Notes: generated by a model from the sequence alone, not told the origin. A stretch of 64,000 nt of DNA from an uncultured Bacteroidia bacterium (GCA_902789435.1 CADAOA010000005.1:1-64000), one strand, 5' to 3'. Positions 27,257 to 37,344 are shown, counted from the first letter of the stretch. Program-made: numbers and translations.

Positions 27257-30200
27257 TTATTTTGCTTTTGCAAGTTTGCGGGATTTTCTTCTTCTGCGTC
27301 CAAGGCCGAAGGCGGCGAAGATGGTGTAAAGTACCGGAACGAATACCAGGGTCACCAGAGTGGAAACGCTAAGACCCCAGGCTACTGTCATACCCATACC
27401 TCTCCACACTTCTGATCCTTCGCCTCTTCCCAATGCAAGAGGAAGCATACCCAGAACTGTCGTAAGAGTGGTCATAAGCACAGGACGAAGACGGGATTTA
27501 CCGGAATCGACGACTGCGCGGATGATACCCATTCCCCTTTCGCGGTTGAGGTTGGCGTAGTCCACAAGCACGATACCGTTGTTAACCACGATACCGATTG
27601 TCATAACGGCTCCGACCATACCCATAATACTCAGAGGGGTTCCTGTAATCACCAGTCCTATAAGGATTCCCACGAACGCGAACGGAACGGCGAACATAAT
27701 CACGAACGGATAGGTAAGGCTCTCGAACTGGGCTGCCATAACGATGAACACCAGTATCACGATAAGAACCATCAGAAGTCCCAGGCTCTGGAATGTCTGA
27801 ACCTGGTCGTCGTAGGTTCCGCCGATTTTCCAGCTTACTCCGGCAGGAAGTCCGGCCTCCTCTATCTTGGCGCTGATGGCCTCGTTCATGTCTGAAGTCG
27901 CCATGCCGTCAGGAAGCGGAGCGGTTACGGAAACATATCTCTCACGGTCCTTTCTCTGGATGGTAGGAGGAGTCATTGCCTCGACGATTGTTCCGAGTTC
28001 GCGCAGACGTATGGCCTGCCCCTGATTGTTGTAAACGGTGATGTTCTCAACATCCTGGAGACTCTGCCTGTATTCAGGAGCGTATCTTACCCTGATGTCA
28101 TACTCGTCTCCGCTCTCGCGGTATTCGGATGCGATGGCACCGTTGATACGGTTACGCAAGAATGTGGAAACCGTGGCTGTGTTCAGTCCGTAGAGAGCAA
28201 GTTTCTCTCTGTCCAGATCCACCTGGTATTCAGGGATGTAGTCATCGCGGCTGATAACGGTCTGCTTCACTCCCAGATCCTTGAACATCTGTGAAACCTG
28301 AGCGGCGGCCTCGTCCGTAGCGGTGAACTCATAGCCGTAGAGGTCTATCTGGCAGACGGTCTGTCCGCCCATTCCGCCCTGCTGTCCGCCGGCAACAACG
28401 TTGAATCTCTTGATCTGGTTGTATTCGGCCAGCTCAGCCATCATTATGTTGGAAATCTCCTGGATGCTTCTCTTTCTCTTCTCCATACTTCCGACACTGA
28501 TGTTCATGCTTATGATGTGGCTTCCGTTGGAACGCATGGAAGCGAACATGTTGTCTGAATCGGCAGTACCTTCAGAAAGTCCGAGACGCTCGATTTCAGG
28601 GAATTCTTCCCTCCATCTGCGGTCAAGTTCAAGGGCCAGGTCACGGGTGATTTCCTGACGGGTACCAACCGGGAGCTGAACCGTAACGGAAATACGGCCG
28701 TTGTCAGACTGAGGTATGAACTCGCTCTTGAGGTTAGGAGCGCAAATGGCTAAAACTCCAATCAATACAAGAGCCGCAATCAGCACCACGATCCTCTTGT
28801 GCCTCATGGCCCAGTCCAGAAGCCTTGCGTAACCGGCGCTGAGCTTGTCGAGGAACTTGTTGATAGGAGTGAAAAGTATCTTGAACCACTTGCTGTCCTT
28901 GTCTTTGTTCTGGGCCCTCATCATGGTGGAGCACATCATAGGAGTAAGCGCAAGGGCGCAGAGGGTGGAAACGGTAATCACGATGGAAACCATCCATCCC
29001 AGCTGGCGGAACATGATACCTGCAAGACCGGAAACAAGAGTCATCGGGAGGAACACTGCAAGTGTCGTCAGCGATGAAGCCACAACGGCCATCGCAACCT
29101 CGTTGGTGGCATAGACGGCGGCCTGCTTAGGATTTGAGCCTCTGTCGATGTGGGTGGTGATATTCTCGAGCACAACGATTGCCGCATCCACCACCATACC
29201 GATCGCGATTGACAGGGAGCTCATTGATATCATGTTCAGGGTATTGCCCGTAGCATACAGGTATATCAGAGAGGCGAGCAGGGATATAGGAATCGTGATG
29301 AGGATGATGATAGTGGCCCTCCACCGTCCGAGGAAGATGAACACTACGACCATCACGATGAGCAAGGTGATGAAGATTGTCTTCTCGAGGGAACCCATCG
29401 TGCGGATAATGTTGTCGGTGGTGTCGATGATCACGTTCACCTTCACGTCTGAAGGAAGCTTCTTCTGCAGTTTAGGAAGCTCTTCCTTAACCTTGCGCAC
29501 GATCTGCACGGAGTTTTCTCCGGTCTGCTTCTGGATGATGACCATACCTCCGAGCTTTCCGTTGATGAAACTCTCCTGGGACCTTTCCTGAAGGCCGTCC
29601 ACAACCCTTGCCACGTCTTTGAGATAAACGTTGCCGCCGTTGTACGAGCCAACTACAAGGTCTTCAATCTCGCTGGAAGAATTGAACTCCTTCTGGACTC
29701 TCATTGCATAGGCGTTGGATCCCAGCTCGATGGTTCCAGCAGGAATGTTGCGGTTCTCGGATCCGATCAGAGAGGCAATCGCCTCGATAGTAAGGTTGTA
29801 TGCGTCCAGCTTGTAAGGGTCGCACAGAACCATTATCTCTCTCTTCGGAATACCGGAAACGGAAACGGAACCCACGCCGTTGACCCTGGCAAGTTCATTG
29901 ACGATTGTCTCGTCCATAATCTTGTAAAGGCCCGGCATACTCTCCTTTGCCGTAACTGAAAGTATCAGGATCGGGATGTCATCCGAACCGAACTTGAATA
30001 TCACAGGGTTGCCCGCCCCGTCCGGAAGATAGGACTTGACCATCTCCAGTTTGTCGCGGACATCGTTGGTTGCTGTCTCGATATCTCTTCCGTACTGGAA
30101 CTCAAGCGTCACCACAGATACATTCTCCCTTGACTGGGAAGAAATGTGCTTAAGGTATGACACGCTGTTAAGAGTGTTCTCCAGAGGCTTTGAGATATTG

Positions 30201-30382
30201 TTCTCGATATCCGATGCACTGGCTCCCGCGTATGAGGTCATTACCATAATGGAGTTGCTCTCGATGTGCGGGAACAGGTCTATTGGCAGCGTGATGAACG
30301 AGAAAAGACCGAATATGGCTATCGCCACGAAGATAAGTGCCGTGGTGATAGGTTTCTTTACTGCTGATGAAAACAGACTCAT
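27257..30382 (-). CDS. RND efflux pump permease (HAE1/AcrB family)
   Basis: Inner-membrane proton-driven exporter, 1041 residues: helix 1 at the N-terminus, a large periplasmic loop (about 35-330), a helix bundle (about 330-540), a second periplasmic loop and the final bundle. Helix 4 has the proton-relay residues in the SIGMVVDAAIVVLEN segment, with the typical G-x-x-x-D pattern. It starts 3 bases after the adaptor stop. Substrate unknown. Confidence 0.94.
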   Translation of the reverse strand: MSLFSSAVKKPITTALIFVAIAIFGLFSFITLPIDLFPHIESNSIMVMTSYAGASASDIENNISKPLENTLNSVSYLKHISSQSRENVSVVTLEFQYGRDIETATNDVRDKLEMVKSYLPDGAGNPVIFKFGSDDIPILILSVTAKESMPGLYKIMDETIVNELARVNGVGSVSVSGIPKREIMVLCDPYKLDAYNLTIEAIASLIGSENRNIPAGTIELGSNAYAMRVQKEFNSSSEIEDLVVGSYNGGNVYLKDVARVVDGLQERSQESFINGKLGGMVIIQKQTGENSVQIVRKVKEELPKLQKKLPSDVKVNVIIDTTDNIIRTMGSLEKTIFITLLIVMVVVFIFLGRWRATIIILITIPISLLASLIYLYATGNTLNMISMSSLSIAIGMVVDAAIVVLENITTHIDRGSNPKQAAVYATNEVAMAVVASSLTTLAVFLPMTLVSGLAGIMFRQLGWMVSIVITVSTLCALALTPMMCSTMMRAQNKDKDSKWFKILFTPINKFLDKLSAGYARLLDWAMRHKRIVVLIAALVLIGVLAICAPNLKSEFIPQSDNGRISVTVQLPVGTRQEITRDLALELDRRWREEFPEIERLGLSEGTADSDNMFASMRSNGSHIISMNISVGSMEKRKRSIQEISNIMMAELAEYNQIKRFNVVAGGQQGGMGGQTVCQIDLYGYEFTATDEAAAQVSQMFKDLGVKQTVISRDDYIPEYQVDLDREKLALYGLNTATVSTFLRNRINGAIASEYRESGDEYDIRVRYAPEYRQSLQDVENITVYNNQGQAIRLRELGTIVEAMTPPTIQRKDRERYVSVTAPLPDGMATSDMNEAISAKIEEAGLPAGVSWKIGGTYDDQVQTFQSLGLLMVLIVILVFIVMAAQFESLTYPFVIMFAVPFAFVGILIGLVITGTPLSIMGMVGAVMTIGIVVNNGIVLVDYANLNRERGMGIIRAVVDSGKSRLRPVLMTTLTTVLGMLPLALGRGEGSEVWRGMGMTVAWGLSVSTLVTLVFVPVLYTIFAAFGLGRRRRKSRKLAKAK

Positions 30383-30385
30383 TGC

Positions 30386-31465
30386 TTACTTGGTTTTTTC
30401 TGAGAGATTATCAGGAACAAATGATGCCGGTTCACCGACAGTTGCATTGACCTGCTGTCCGTTGACTACTCTGTTCTGGCCTTCCACGATAACCATTTCA
30501 CCTTCAGAAAGGCCGCTCTTGATTTCATACTCTGTACCGACCAGGCGTCCGAGCTTTACCTTGTTGAACACAACTTTGTTGTCTACCACTGTATATACAT
30601 AGTGGTCTCCGCTTCCCATCTGCTTTACCACAGCCACGTCCGGAACAATCACATTGTGCTCCACTCCGTAGGTGAAGGTTACCCTGGCGAACATTCCCGG
30701 GCGAACCCTCTCATTGGAGTTTGCAATGGAAATCTCCACAGGGAAAGTTCTGGAAGCGGCGGAAAGGGAAGGATATACAAGATGAACCCTGCCTTCGAAA
30801 ACCTCATCGCCGTAGACATCCAGTTTCACGTCAACCTTCTGGCCTTTCTTGATCTTTCCGTACAGGCTCTCGGGAGCGTTCACCTTGATCTTGACAGGAC
30901 GGATCTGCTGAACAGTGTACAGAGGCATGGCGGCTGAATACATATCGCCGGCGTCATAGTTGCGGGCGGTTACCACTCCGGAAATCGGTGAAATGAGATA
31001 TGTATTGGCTGCAAGGTTGTTGTAGCTGTTCAAAGATACTTCGTAAGCCATCTTCCTGGAGTCATATTCGCTCTGGGAAGCGCCGCCGATATCAAACAGC
31101 TGCTTGGTTCTCTCGAACTCCAGCTTATTGTTTTCCATCTGGAGCTTTGCCGCGGTAAGGTTGGTGGCTTCCATCTGGGCCAGCCTCTGTCCCCTTCCCA
31201 CATGGTCTCCGACTTCAACGAATATTCTCTCGATACGTCCAGGAGCCTGAGGGGAAATGTTGTTCACGTTGAAGCCCTCTACCGTTCCGGTGAAGATCTC
31301 GATCTGGTCCACATCTTTCGAAGTTGCGGCCTTTATCGTTACTCCGATAACTTTGGGCTGGTCTGCCTTCTCTTCCGTTTTCTTTTCTGACTTGCAGGAA
31401 ACGGTCAGAGCCCCGGCCAGGCAGATGGCCGCAAGGGCAAATGTTCTGATGATATTGGATTTCAT
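30386..31465 (-). CDS. RND efflux periplasmic adaptor (membrane fusion protein)
   Basis: Lipoprotein-type signal (LAGALTVSCKSEKK, Cys24) anchors it in a membrane. A lipoyl half, alpha hairpin (LTAAKLQMENNKLEFERTKQ region), beta barrel (DVYGDEVFEGRV) and membrane-proximal part (VVDNKVVFNKVKLG, EGQNRVVNGQQV) follow in the usual order. 359 residues. Links the permease to the TolC-like channel. Confidence 0.92.
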   Translation of the reverse strand: MKSNIIRTFALAAICLAGALTVSCKSEKKTEEKADQPKVIGVTIKAATSKDVDQIEIFTGTVEGFNVNNISPQAPGRIERIFVEVGDHVGRGQRLAQMEATNLTAAKLQMENNKLEFERTKQLFDIGGASQSEYDSRKMAYEVSLNSYNNLAANTYLISPISGVVTARNYDAGDMYSAAMPLYTVQQIRPVKIKVNAPESLYGKIKKGQKVDVKLDVYGDEVFEGRVHLVYPSLSAASRTFPVEISIANSNERVRPGMFARVTFTYGVEHNVIVPDVAVVKQMGSGDHYVYTVVDNKVVFNKVKLGRLVGTEYEIKSGLSEGEMVIVEGQNRVVNGQQVNATVGEPASFVPDNLSEKTK

Positions 31466-31478
31466 ATGCTGTAATTTT

Positions 31479-32885
31479 TTATTCTTCCTTCTTTATGATC
31501 AGTTGGCGGGCAGGCTGCCACTGGTCTCCCCTGCCGAAATTTTCCTTGTCTGCCCTGTCCACTCCGAGCACAAGGTCAAGCGAGCTCTTTGCAACAAGGT
31601 ATGAGTGGATAGACTGGTTGAGGTTCAATTTAGACTGCAGAAGAGCGAGTCTGGCGTCGTTGACTTCCAGTATCGTAGCCCTTCCTACCTCATACATCTT
31701 AAGCACGATGTCATATCCTGTCTGGGCTCCCTCCACCGTAGCCTTGGCGGCCTTGTACTGCTTGAGAGCCGTCTCCAGTGAACTCAGACTCTGCTTTGCA
31801 GCAACCACAAGACCTCTTCTGGCATTCTCCTTCTGAAGGTCGAGCTGCTGCTGCTGGACTTTGGTCTGCCTGAGAGTATTCATCCTCTGGAATCCGGAGA
31901 AAATCGGAATCTGAAGACTCAAGGCTGCAACCGAATATGGATTCCAGGTATAATGGAATATCTTCAGGTCGTTGCTCATGGACACCCAGTTGTACTGGGC
32001 GGTGGCGGCTAGTGTAGGATAATACTGGGCTAGCTGCATCTTGTATGTCTTGTCCAGAATCTCGTCCTGGATGTCAAGCTGCCTGAGAGCGGAATTTGCG
32101 CTAAGGTCTATGCTGTCAGAAGCCATCACTATTGTCTGCATTTGATAAGCGTAATCGCTGAGGCTTCCCACACATTTGATATTCGTGTTCAGATTCACTC
32201 CCATAAGAGCCTTCAGCTGCCACAAGGCAAGCATCAGGTTATTCTGGGAATCGTAAACATTAGGCTCGGCGTTCTGCATGTTCACCTCGGCCCTTATCAT
32301 ATCGTACTTGGCCACCCTGCCGCTCTCGTATTTGGCCTTGGTCTGGCGGTAACTTTCCTCGGCGTTGCTGTAATTCTCCTTGTAAACATCGCAGAGATCA
32401 GAAGCCAGCAGACAGGTATAGAAAGCCTGTTCTACCTGATTTATAAGATCCTGGCGGCTCTGGCGGGCTTTCTCCACTGCAAGGTCCACGCTCTTGCCGG
32501 AGATGTCCAGGCTTCTCCACAGGGCCACGTTCACAAGCGGCATGGAGGCGCTGAATCCTCCGCTCATGTTGTTGTCTGTTCCCATAGAAATCTTCTGCTC
32601 CCTGTCTCCCATCTTCATCACCACTGTCTGTTTCTTGATGGTTCTCTGGTAACTTCCGGAGAAAGCCACGTTAGGGAAAAGGCTGGCATAAGCCCCTTTC
32701 TTCTCATAACCCGTCTTCTCGATTTCCTTGTCGGCAACCATAACCGTCAGAGACTTGCTCAGGGCAATGTCCCAAGCGTCCTGCAACGTGATTGCAACGG
32801 TATCACTTCCCTGTCCCGACGCAGAAAGCGGAGCCAGTAAAAGGGCTGCTACCCCGAATCCGATAAACTTCAAAATCTTTCTCAT
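31479..32885 (-). CDS. TolC-family outer membrane efflux channel
   Basis: Signal peptide (1-24, ending ASGQ) followed by two OEP repeats of long amphipathic helices with barrel strands (repeat 1 about 35-230, repeat 2 about 250-450). ITLQDAWDIALSKS and LEVNDARLALLQSKLNL are typical. 468 residues. It is second in the operon tetR-tolC-adaptor-permease-PII, which reads in the minus direction. Confidence 0.92.
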   Translation of the reverse strand: MRKILKFIGFGVAALLLAPLSASGQGSDTVAITLQDAWDIALSKSLTVMVADKEIEKTGYEKKGAYASLFPNVAFSGSYQRTIKKQTVVMKMGDREQKISMGTDNNMSGGFSASMPLVNVALWRSLDISGKSVDLAVEKARQSRQDLINQVEQAFYTCLLASDLCDVYKENYSNAEESYRQTKAKYESGRVAKYDMIRAEVNMQNAEPNVYDSQNNLMLALWQLKALMGVNLNTNIKCVGSLSDYAYQMQTIVMASDSIDLSANSALRQLDIQDEILDKTYKMQLAQYYPTLAATAQYNWVSMSNDLKIFHYTWNPYSVAALSLQIPIFSGFQRMNTLRQTKVQQQQLDLQKENARRGLVVAAKQSLSSLETALKQYKAAKATVEGAQTGYDIVLKMYEVGRATILEVNDARLALLQSKLNLNQSIHSYLVAKSSLDLVLGVDRADKENFGRGDQWQPARQLIIKKEE

Positions 32886-32906
32886 ATACTTTTCAATATT
32901 TATTTC

Positions 32907-33497
32907 CTAACTGTAATTTTCCTTCAGTTCTTCCAGGACCCTCCTGCCCTTTTGTGTACAGAGACCTCCCAATATGGTAAGAACCATATCAAAGCAAAGG
33001 TCGGAAGGGAAAACCTCCTGCCCCCTGAGCTGGTCCGCTTTCATGAGATTTGTCATGAAAACGCTGATCAGGCGGCTGGACTCTTCTTCCCTGAGATACC
33101 CTTCGGAGACGCATCCGTCCAGAAGCTGGTTGTCGTGAATCTCCATTTCTCGCCTTACGTACTTTCCGTACTCTCCCAGTTCAGGCAAAGCCTTGGCCTC
33201 CTCCATGAATTTATCCGAGAATACACTCCAGAATCTGATATTTTCCACTGCGCAGAAAACCAATGCCTTAAGTGGATTAGGCATGCATTTTATAATCCTG
33301 GCGTTCTTATCCAGAAGCTGCGGCAACTTGTATTCGAGACTTTTGACTACAAGTTCCTTCTTCCCACTGAAATAATCGTAGAGGGTCTTCTTGGAAATCT
33401 TAAGGGATGCGGCAATGTCCTCCATTTTCACGTCCTTGATTCCGCCAGACGTGAAAGCTTTGAATGCAGCCTCCAATATTTGCTCCCTTTTGATCAT
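32907..33497 (-). CDS. TetR-family transcriptional regulator
   Basis: N-terminal helix-turn-helix (REQILEAAFKAFTSGGIKDVKMEDIA, then SKKTLYDYFSGKKEL, residues 4-50) and a helical ligand-binding domain. 196 residues. Placed first in the efflux operon and therefore probably its own and the pump's repressor, released by a pump substrate. Divergent from the AraC gene. Confidence 0.9.
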   Translation of the reverse strand: MIKREQILEAAFKAFTSGGIKDVKMEDIAASLKISKKTLYDYFSGKKELVVKSLEYKLPQLLDKNARIIKCMPNPLKALVFCAVENIRFWSVFSDKFMEEAKALPELGEYGKYVRREMEIHDNQLLDGCVSEGYLREEESSRLISVFMTNLMKADQLRGQEVFPSDLCFDMVLTILGGLCTQKGRRVLEELKENYS

Positions 33498-33565
33498 GGA
33501 TACTTATTTAAAAAGCGGTTACAAAGATGCCATTAAAACAAAAAACCATTATAGACGACTTTCGT

Positions 33566-33638
33566 ATATTTTTGGTCCAAATCTATACAAATTACATAAA
33601 CATAAATGAAACAGGAAGCAGAATCTTTGTTATTTTTG
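33566..33638. promoter_or_regulatory. Divergent promoter region between tetR and the AraC-family gene
   Basis: Minus strand: TAGATTTG at 33584-33577 for tetR. Plus strand: TATTTTTG at 33566-33573 and again at 33631-33638 for the AraC gene, the latter only 19 bases before its ATG. -33 partners are poor, and I found no clear dyad for a TetR operator. Confidence 0.4.
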
Positions 33639-33657
33639 TTCCAAAATTATAATCGCG

Positions 33658-34593
33658 ATGGCAAAGCAGACAAAAATAATCCAGAGCATAGACCTTGACA
33701 TGACCGGTCTGGCGGACTATTTCGGAGGCTACAGTTTCAACAACGAGATTATGATGATCAGGGTTACAGACTTCAACAAGGAGCTGATAGCAAAGGCCGC
33801 TTCCGGCCTGGTTTCCAACTCTTACAGGCTGGATGCCCTTACCGCCGTCCTGGTTCTTGAAGGAGACCTCGACGTGTCCATCGATTACAACCGTTATTCA
33901 GTTCCTGAAAAATCATTGCTTCTGATTTCGCCGATAAATTCAATTACCGCTGCTGATATTTCTACCGGAGGGCGTTTCTTTCTGCTTAATATCAAGAGAG
34001 AGCTTCTTGACCGTCTCGGAAACTCCGGGGGACCCAAGCCGCTTCCCACAAAGGATATTTCGGACATTTTCCAGAGACCTCATTTCGAGATGGATGAAAA
34101 TGCTTTCAATAAAGTGGGAAAGAGCTTTGAAAACCTTTACCAATATTTGAAAGATAAAAGAACGGAAATCAAGGAATATCTTGTCATCGCCTCACTTTCC
34201 ATCGTGATGATGGAATTGTTCTCCCTGATTTCGGAAAGGGAGAAGATCGGTCTTCAGAAAAAACATGTTTCAAGGAAAAAGGATCTGATGACAAGATTCG
34301 TGTTCCTGCTCAGGGAACACGGAGAGAAAGAACACAATCCGTCTTTCTACGCGGACAGGCTTTTCATCAGTGTTCAGTACCTAAGTCTGATATTGAAGGA
34401 AGAAACTGGAAAAACAGCCTCCCAACTCATCGCACAGCACATAGCAACACGGGCAAGGAACATGCTCCGCACATCGGGAGCTACAATAAAGGAAACCGCA
34501 GAGAAACTGAACTTTGCAGACCAGTCTTCATTCGGGAAATTCTTCAAGAAAGAAACAGGCCTCTCCCCTAAGAAATATATCGAGAGCCTGTAA
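33658..34593 (+). CDS. AraC-family transcriptional regulator
   Basis: The N-terminal cupin-like part (about 1-190) has no recognised ligand. The C-terminal double helix-turn-helix runs from about 215 to 311 (YADRLFISVQYLSLILKEETG; ATIKETAEKLNFADQSSFGKFFKKETGLSPKKY). It reads away from the efflux operon and converges on the A+T-rich TlpA-like gene, 11 bases apart. It may or may not control the pump. Confidence 0.9.
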   Translation: MAKQTKIIQSIDLDMTGLADYFGGYSFNNEIMMIRVTDFNKELIAKAASGLVSNSYRLDALTAVLVLEGDLDVSIDYNRYSVPEKSLLLISPINSITAADISTGGRFFLLNIKRELLDRLGNSGGPKPLPTKDISDIFQRPHFEMDENAFNKVGKSFENLYQYLKDKRTEIKEYLVIASLSIVMMELFSLISEREKIGLQKKHVSRKKDLMTRFVFLLREHGEKEHNPSFYADRLFISVQYLSLILKEETGKTASQLIAQHIATRARNMLRTSGATIKETAEKLNFADQSSFGKFFKKETGLSPKKYIESL

Positions 34594-34604
34594 TGCAATT
34601 ATGT

Positions 34605-36098
34605 TTAGGACGAGAGTTTATCCAGGAGATCCATAGTCTCTTGATAACTTGGCCTCAAATGCATGCCATAATCCACAAGCCTTCCGTCCTTGTCTATAAC
34701 AAAGAAAAAGGGAATTGCGTTCAGATGAAATATAGCATCAAGACCTCTTGACTGACTTTTATTCACAAATTTCTTCACTGTTTTGTCTGTCAACCCATTG
34801 TAGTTGAGAATCCTTTCATGTTCTTCTCTGCTGTCTAAATATAAGGATACTATTAATATTTTTCTGGAATCCGTTTTTTCAACAAGACCGTTTTTATATG
34901 GCAAGTCTGCTAAACAAGTATGGCACCAAAAAGCCCCCACGGTAATATATAAAGCCTTTCCCGGATTCTCCGACACAAGCTGTTCCAGTAAAGAAACACC
35001 CTCATTATTAATCATATTCATTGCCATACCATCAGAAGAACCTGCTTTTACTAACAAGTCTGATACTCTTTTGGGATGCTTCTTGAAATCGATTTTCTTG
35101 GTATATAGTTTGGCTAGTTGATTTTTTAACAAGGGATGATGAATACTGTTTTCAAAAACATCCATACATTCGGTGAATCTTTCTGTCTGGTTGTTTTCCA
35201 AAAAACGGTGCAACAGACTTGCCGTGAGCATTTCTCTGAGAAAACGATTCTTAAGATTATTCTGTTGTACAGACAAGATATGGGAAAAGGCATCCTTAAC
35301 CCGCCCTCCATCAATCATAGCTGCCAATTGTTTCTTTTCCTCCTGACTTTGTATTGTGGAAACTGCTGATTCCAATACTCTTGATAGTTTAAAACAATCT
35401 GCAGATATGGTACTTTCTTCAAATAACTTCTCAATTGCACTGAAATCAACAAACTGATTTATGTCATAAGAGATATTATGCGATAGTTTGAACAACCCTT
35501 CAATTTTGTGAATCCAATAAGACGTCATTATTTGCCTTTTACAGATTGTGATTATCTTGTCTGAAGGGCAGTTTTCCTTTTCCCATTCATTGAATCGTTC
35601 AAGCTTCAAACAGAGCACCCGATCCAAAGCATCTGTAAAACCGTTAACACCTATTGTGTTGTCAATGGGCCAATAATTATAATCAATATGAGTGTAAAAT
35701 GAATGTAGACAAGCATTATCCCAACCACTTTTACCAGAAAACTTGATTTTTGACAAATCAGAAAAATCGATCTCTATAATAAGCGAATCGCCTGGAGCTA
35801 TCAAAAACCTGTCTATATATGGTAGCATAGAAATTTCGCGCTCACAATATGGATAAACCTCCATTTTGAAAAAACCATTGCTGTCTATTTCTGTAGTGTA
35901 ACTAAAATCTATTCGGTCAAAGAAGGGCATGCTTACCGTGATCGATTTGCACTGGGGATAGATTTTCTGATTGCGTATATAGCCTGTTATAACAGCAGGC
36001 TCCGACTCGTTCCAAGATTTAGTATTATCTTTCCCCGAACAAGCATCTGCACATATCGCTACAATAATCAGCAATACTATAGACATAGAGTTTTTCAT
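34605..36098 (-). CDS. TlpA-like thioredoxin-fold lipoprotein
   Basis: Lipoprotein signal with Cys20 (AICADACSGKD). Residues 30-350 form a large domain I do not recognise (a beta-rich start resembling the N-terminal domains of Bacteroidota TlpA proteins, then helices). Residues about 375-497 are a thioredoxin fold with the active site WCHTC (Cys392, Cys395) and the cis-Pro loop NAIPFFFVID. Probably a periplasmic thiol reductase or oxidase. Last gene of the BlaI/M56 operon, 9 bases after the M56 gene. The DNA is A+T-richer than the surrounding genes. Confidence 0.78.
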   Translation of the reverse strand: MKNSMSIVLLIIVAICADACSGKDNTKSWNESEPAVITGYIRNQKIYPQCKSITVSMPFFDRIDFSYTTEIDSNGFFKMEVYPYCEREISMLPYIDRFLIAPGDSLIIEIDFSDLSKIKFSGKSGWDNACLHSFYTHIDYNYWPIDNTIGVNGFTDALDRVLCLKLERFNEWEKENCPSDKIITICKRQIMTSYWIHKIEGLFKLSHNISYDINQFVDFSAIEKLFEESTISADCFKLSRVLESAVSTIQSQEEKKQLAAMIDGGRVKDAFSHILSVQQNNLKNRFLREMLTASLLHRFLENNQTERFTECMDVFENSIHHPLLKNQLAKLYTKKIDFKKHPKRVSDLLVKAGSSDGMAMNMINNEGVSLLEQLVSENPGKALYITVGAFWCHTCLADLPYKNGLVEKTDSRKILIVSLYLDSREEHERILNYNGLTDKTVKKFVNKSQSRGLDAIFHLNAIPFFFVIDKDGRLVDYGMHLRPSYQETMDLLDKLSS

Positions 36099-36107
36099 AA
36101 AGACGTG

Positions 36108-36995
36108 TCAAATGGATATGATTATTTTTGCAAAGACATAGAGGCTCAAGAGAATAGCAAGAGGATAATACAATGTCTTAACAAGATATCCGAGAAAAGA
36201 AGGGTGAGAGGTTGTCAGCATAACAATCCTGTCTTTTGCAGAACCCAAAAAGAAACTCCCGGCATTCCTTTTAAAAATAGATCCAGTCACCGATAAAAGT
36301 ATAAGACGACAGTATTCTTTCAAGTCCGCACCACAAGAAACAGCATATTCGTCCGCCTGATATTCGTGTATGTCCTTCAGGTATATTTTCATCAGGTAAA
36401 TGAATGGATTGAACCACTGCAAGGCAACAGCAATGTCCATAAGGATTATATCGGCAGAATGTCTCATTGAAACGTGCCCCAGTTCATGGTTGACAATATA
36501 CTCTTGGAGAGATTCTTTTTTCAAAGCATCGTTCTTTCCTATGACAATGAAATTGAACCAGCTGAAAGACTCTTCTGTCTCAGAATATAAAAGCCTTGCC
36601 TTTTTTCCGGAAACCGTTATTGTCCTGACAAGCCGGCTCTTCCGGATTGTGAGAAGCAGATGGTATACCGAAAACGCGCGGTACAAAACACTAAAAACCA
36701 CGCCGGCTAAATATACTGAAATAATATCGCAGAGCAGAGCACTGTCTCTTTCTGCAGATATGGCTCCTGAAAAGAAAAGATTCGTGCCTATAAGTCTAAT
36801 TTCTCCAGATGAAACAGAATAACTGCAATAGAAAACCACCAGAGGCAATACAAATGACATCAGGCAACTTGAGAGTACAACTATCCTATTGAGGGAGTGA
36901 AACTTGTCTTCTCTAAGGAAAATATTGAACAGCGCACAGAATACAGCCTCAACAGCAGCAGCCCTTATAATATATTCCAAAAACAAGCTGGCCAT
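36108..36995 (-). CDS. M56 (BlaR1/MecR1-type) membrane metallopeptidase
   Basis: Four predicted membrane helices (about 5-25, 37-60, 90-115, 275-295) with a cytoplasmic zinc peptidase domain: HELGH at 170-174 and the third-ligand region HEYQADEYA at 210-218. 295 residues; there is no C-terminal penicillin-binding or TonB domain. In BlaR1 the equivalent part cleaves the BlaI repressor after signal reception; here the signal must come in through another protein or through the membrane part itself. Confidence 0.85.
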   Translation of the reverse strand: MASLFLEYIIRAAAVEAVFCALFNIFLREDKFHSLNRIVVLSSCLMSFVLPLVVFYCSYSVSSGEIRLIGTNLFFSGAISAERDSALLCDIISVYLAGVVFSVLYRAFSVYHLLLTIRKSRLVRTITVSGKKARLLYSETEESFSWFNFIVIGKNDALKKESLQEYIVNHELGHVSMRHSADIILMDIAVALQWFNPFIYLMKIYLKDIHEYQADEYAVSCGADLKEYCRLILLSVTGSIFKRNAGSFFLGSAKDRIVMLTTSHPSFLGYLVKTLYYPLAILLSLYVFAKIIISI

Positions 36996-37005
36996 TGAAT
37001 TATAC

Positions 37006-37329
37006 CTAAAAGTCGGCCCTCTTTAACGCTATTCTCAAAAATAGAGATATCAGGTAAAGGACCAATCCGCAGAAAATCTGGAAAGCCATGATCTTGAGAG
37101 CTCCATACACCAGTACCGTCGACACATCACCACCCGATGCTTCCAAGGCGGAAAGGGCGGGAACAAGACCATAGATGGCGTAAGCAATGCAGAAAACCAG
37201 CCCGAAACTTCCTACAAGCTTCACTTTCTCTGGCTTTTTGAATACTGTAAAAAACAAAATAAGGAAAATTATCCCTACAAAAACAAAAAACAGAGTAGGG
37301 AAACTATTGCTTTGAAACAACTGTAACAT
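37006..37329 (-). CDS. Small four-helix membrane protein of the BlaI operon
   Basis: 107 residues: hydrophobic segments at about 12-30, 38-56, 60-66 with 71-80, and 80-102; short basic C-terminus (ALKRADF). No family recognised. It lies between the BlaI-type repressor gene (15 bases) and the M56 peptidase gene (10 bases) and could be the sensor partner for M56. It has a strong Shine-Dalgarno, rare in this genome. Confidence 0.7.
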   Translation of the reverse strand: MLQLFQSNSFPTLFFVFVGIIFLILFFTVFKKPEKVKLVGSFGLVFCIAYAIYGLVPALSALEASGGDVSTVLVYGALKIMAFQIFCGLVLYLISLFLRIALKRADF

Positions 37330-37334
37330 AACTG

Positions 37335-37342
37335 ACCTCCTT
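37335..37342 (-). promoter_or_regulatory. Strong Shine-Dalgarno for the small membrane protein
   Basis: AAGGAGGT on the minus strand, 5 bases before the ATG at 37329. Confidence 0.75.
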
Positions 37343-37344
37343 TA

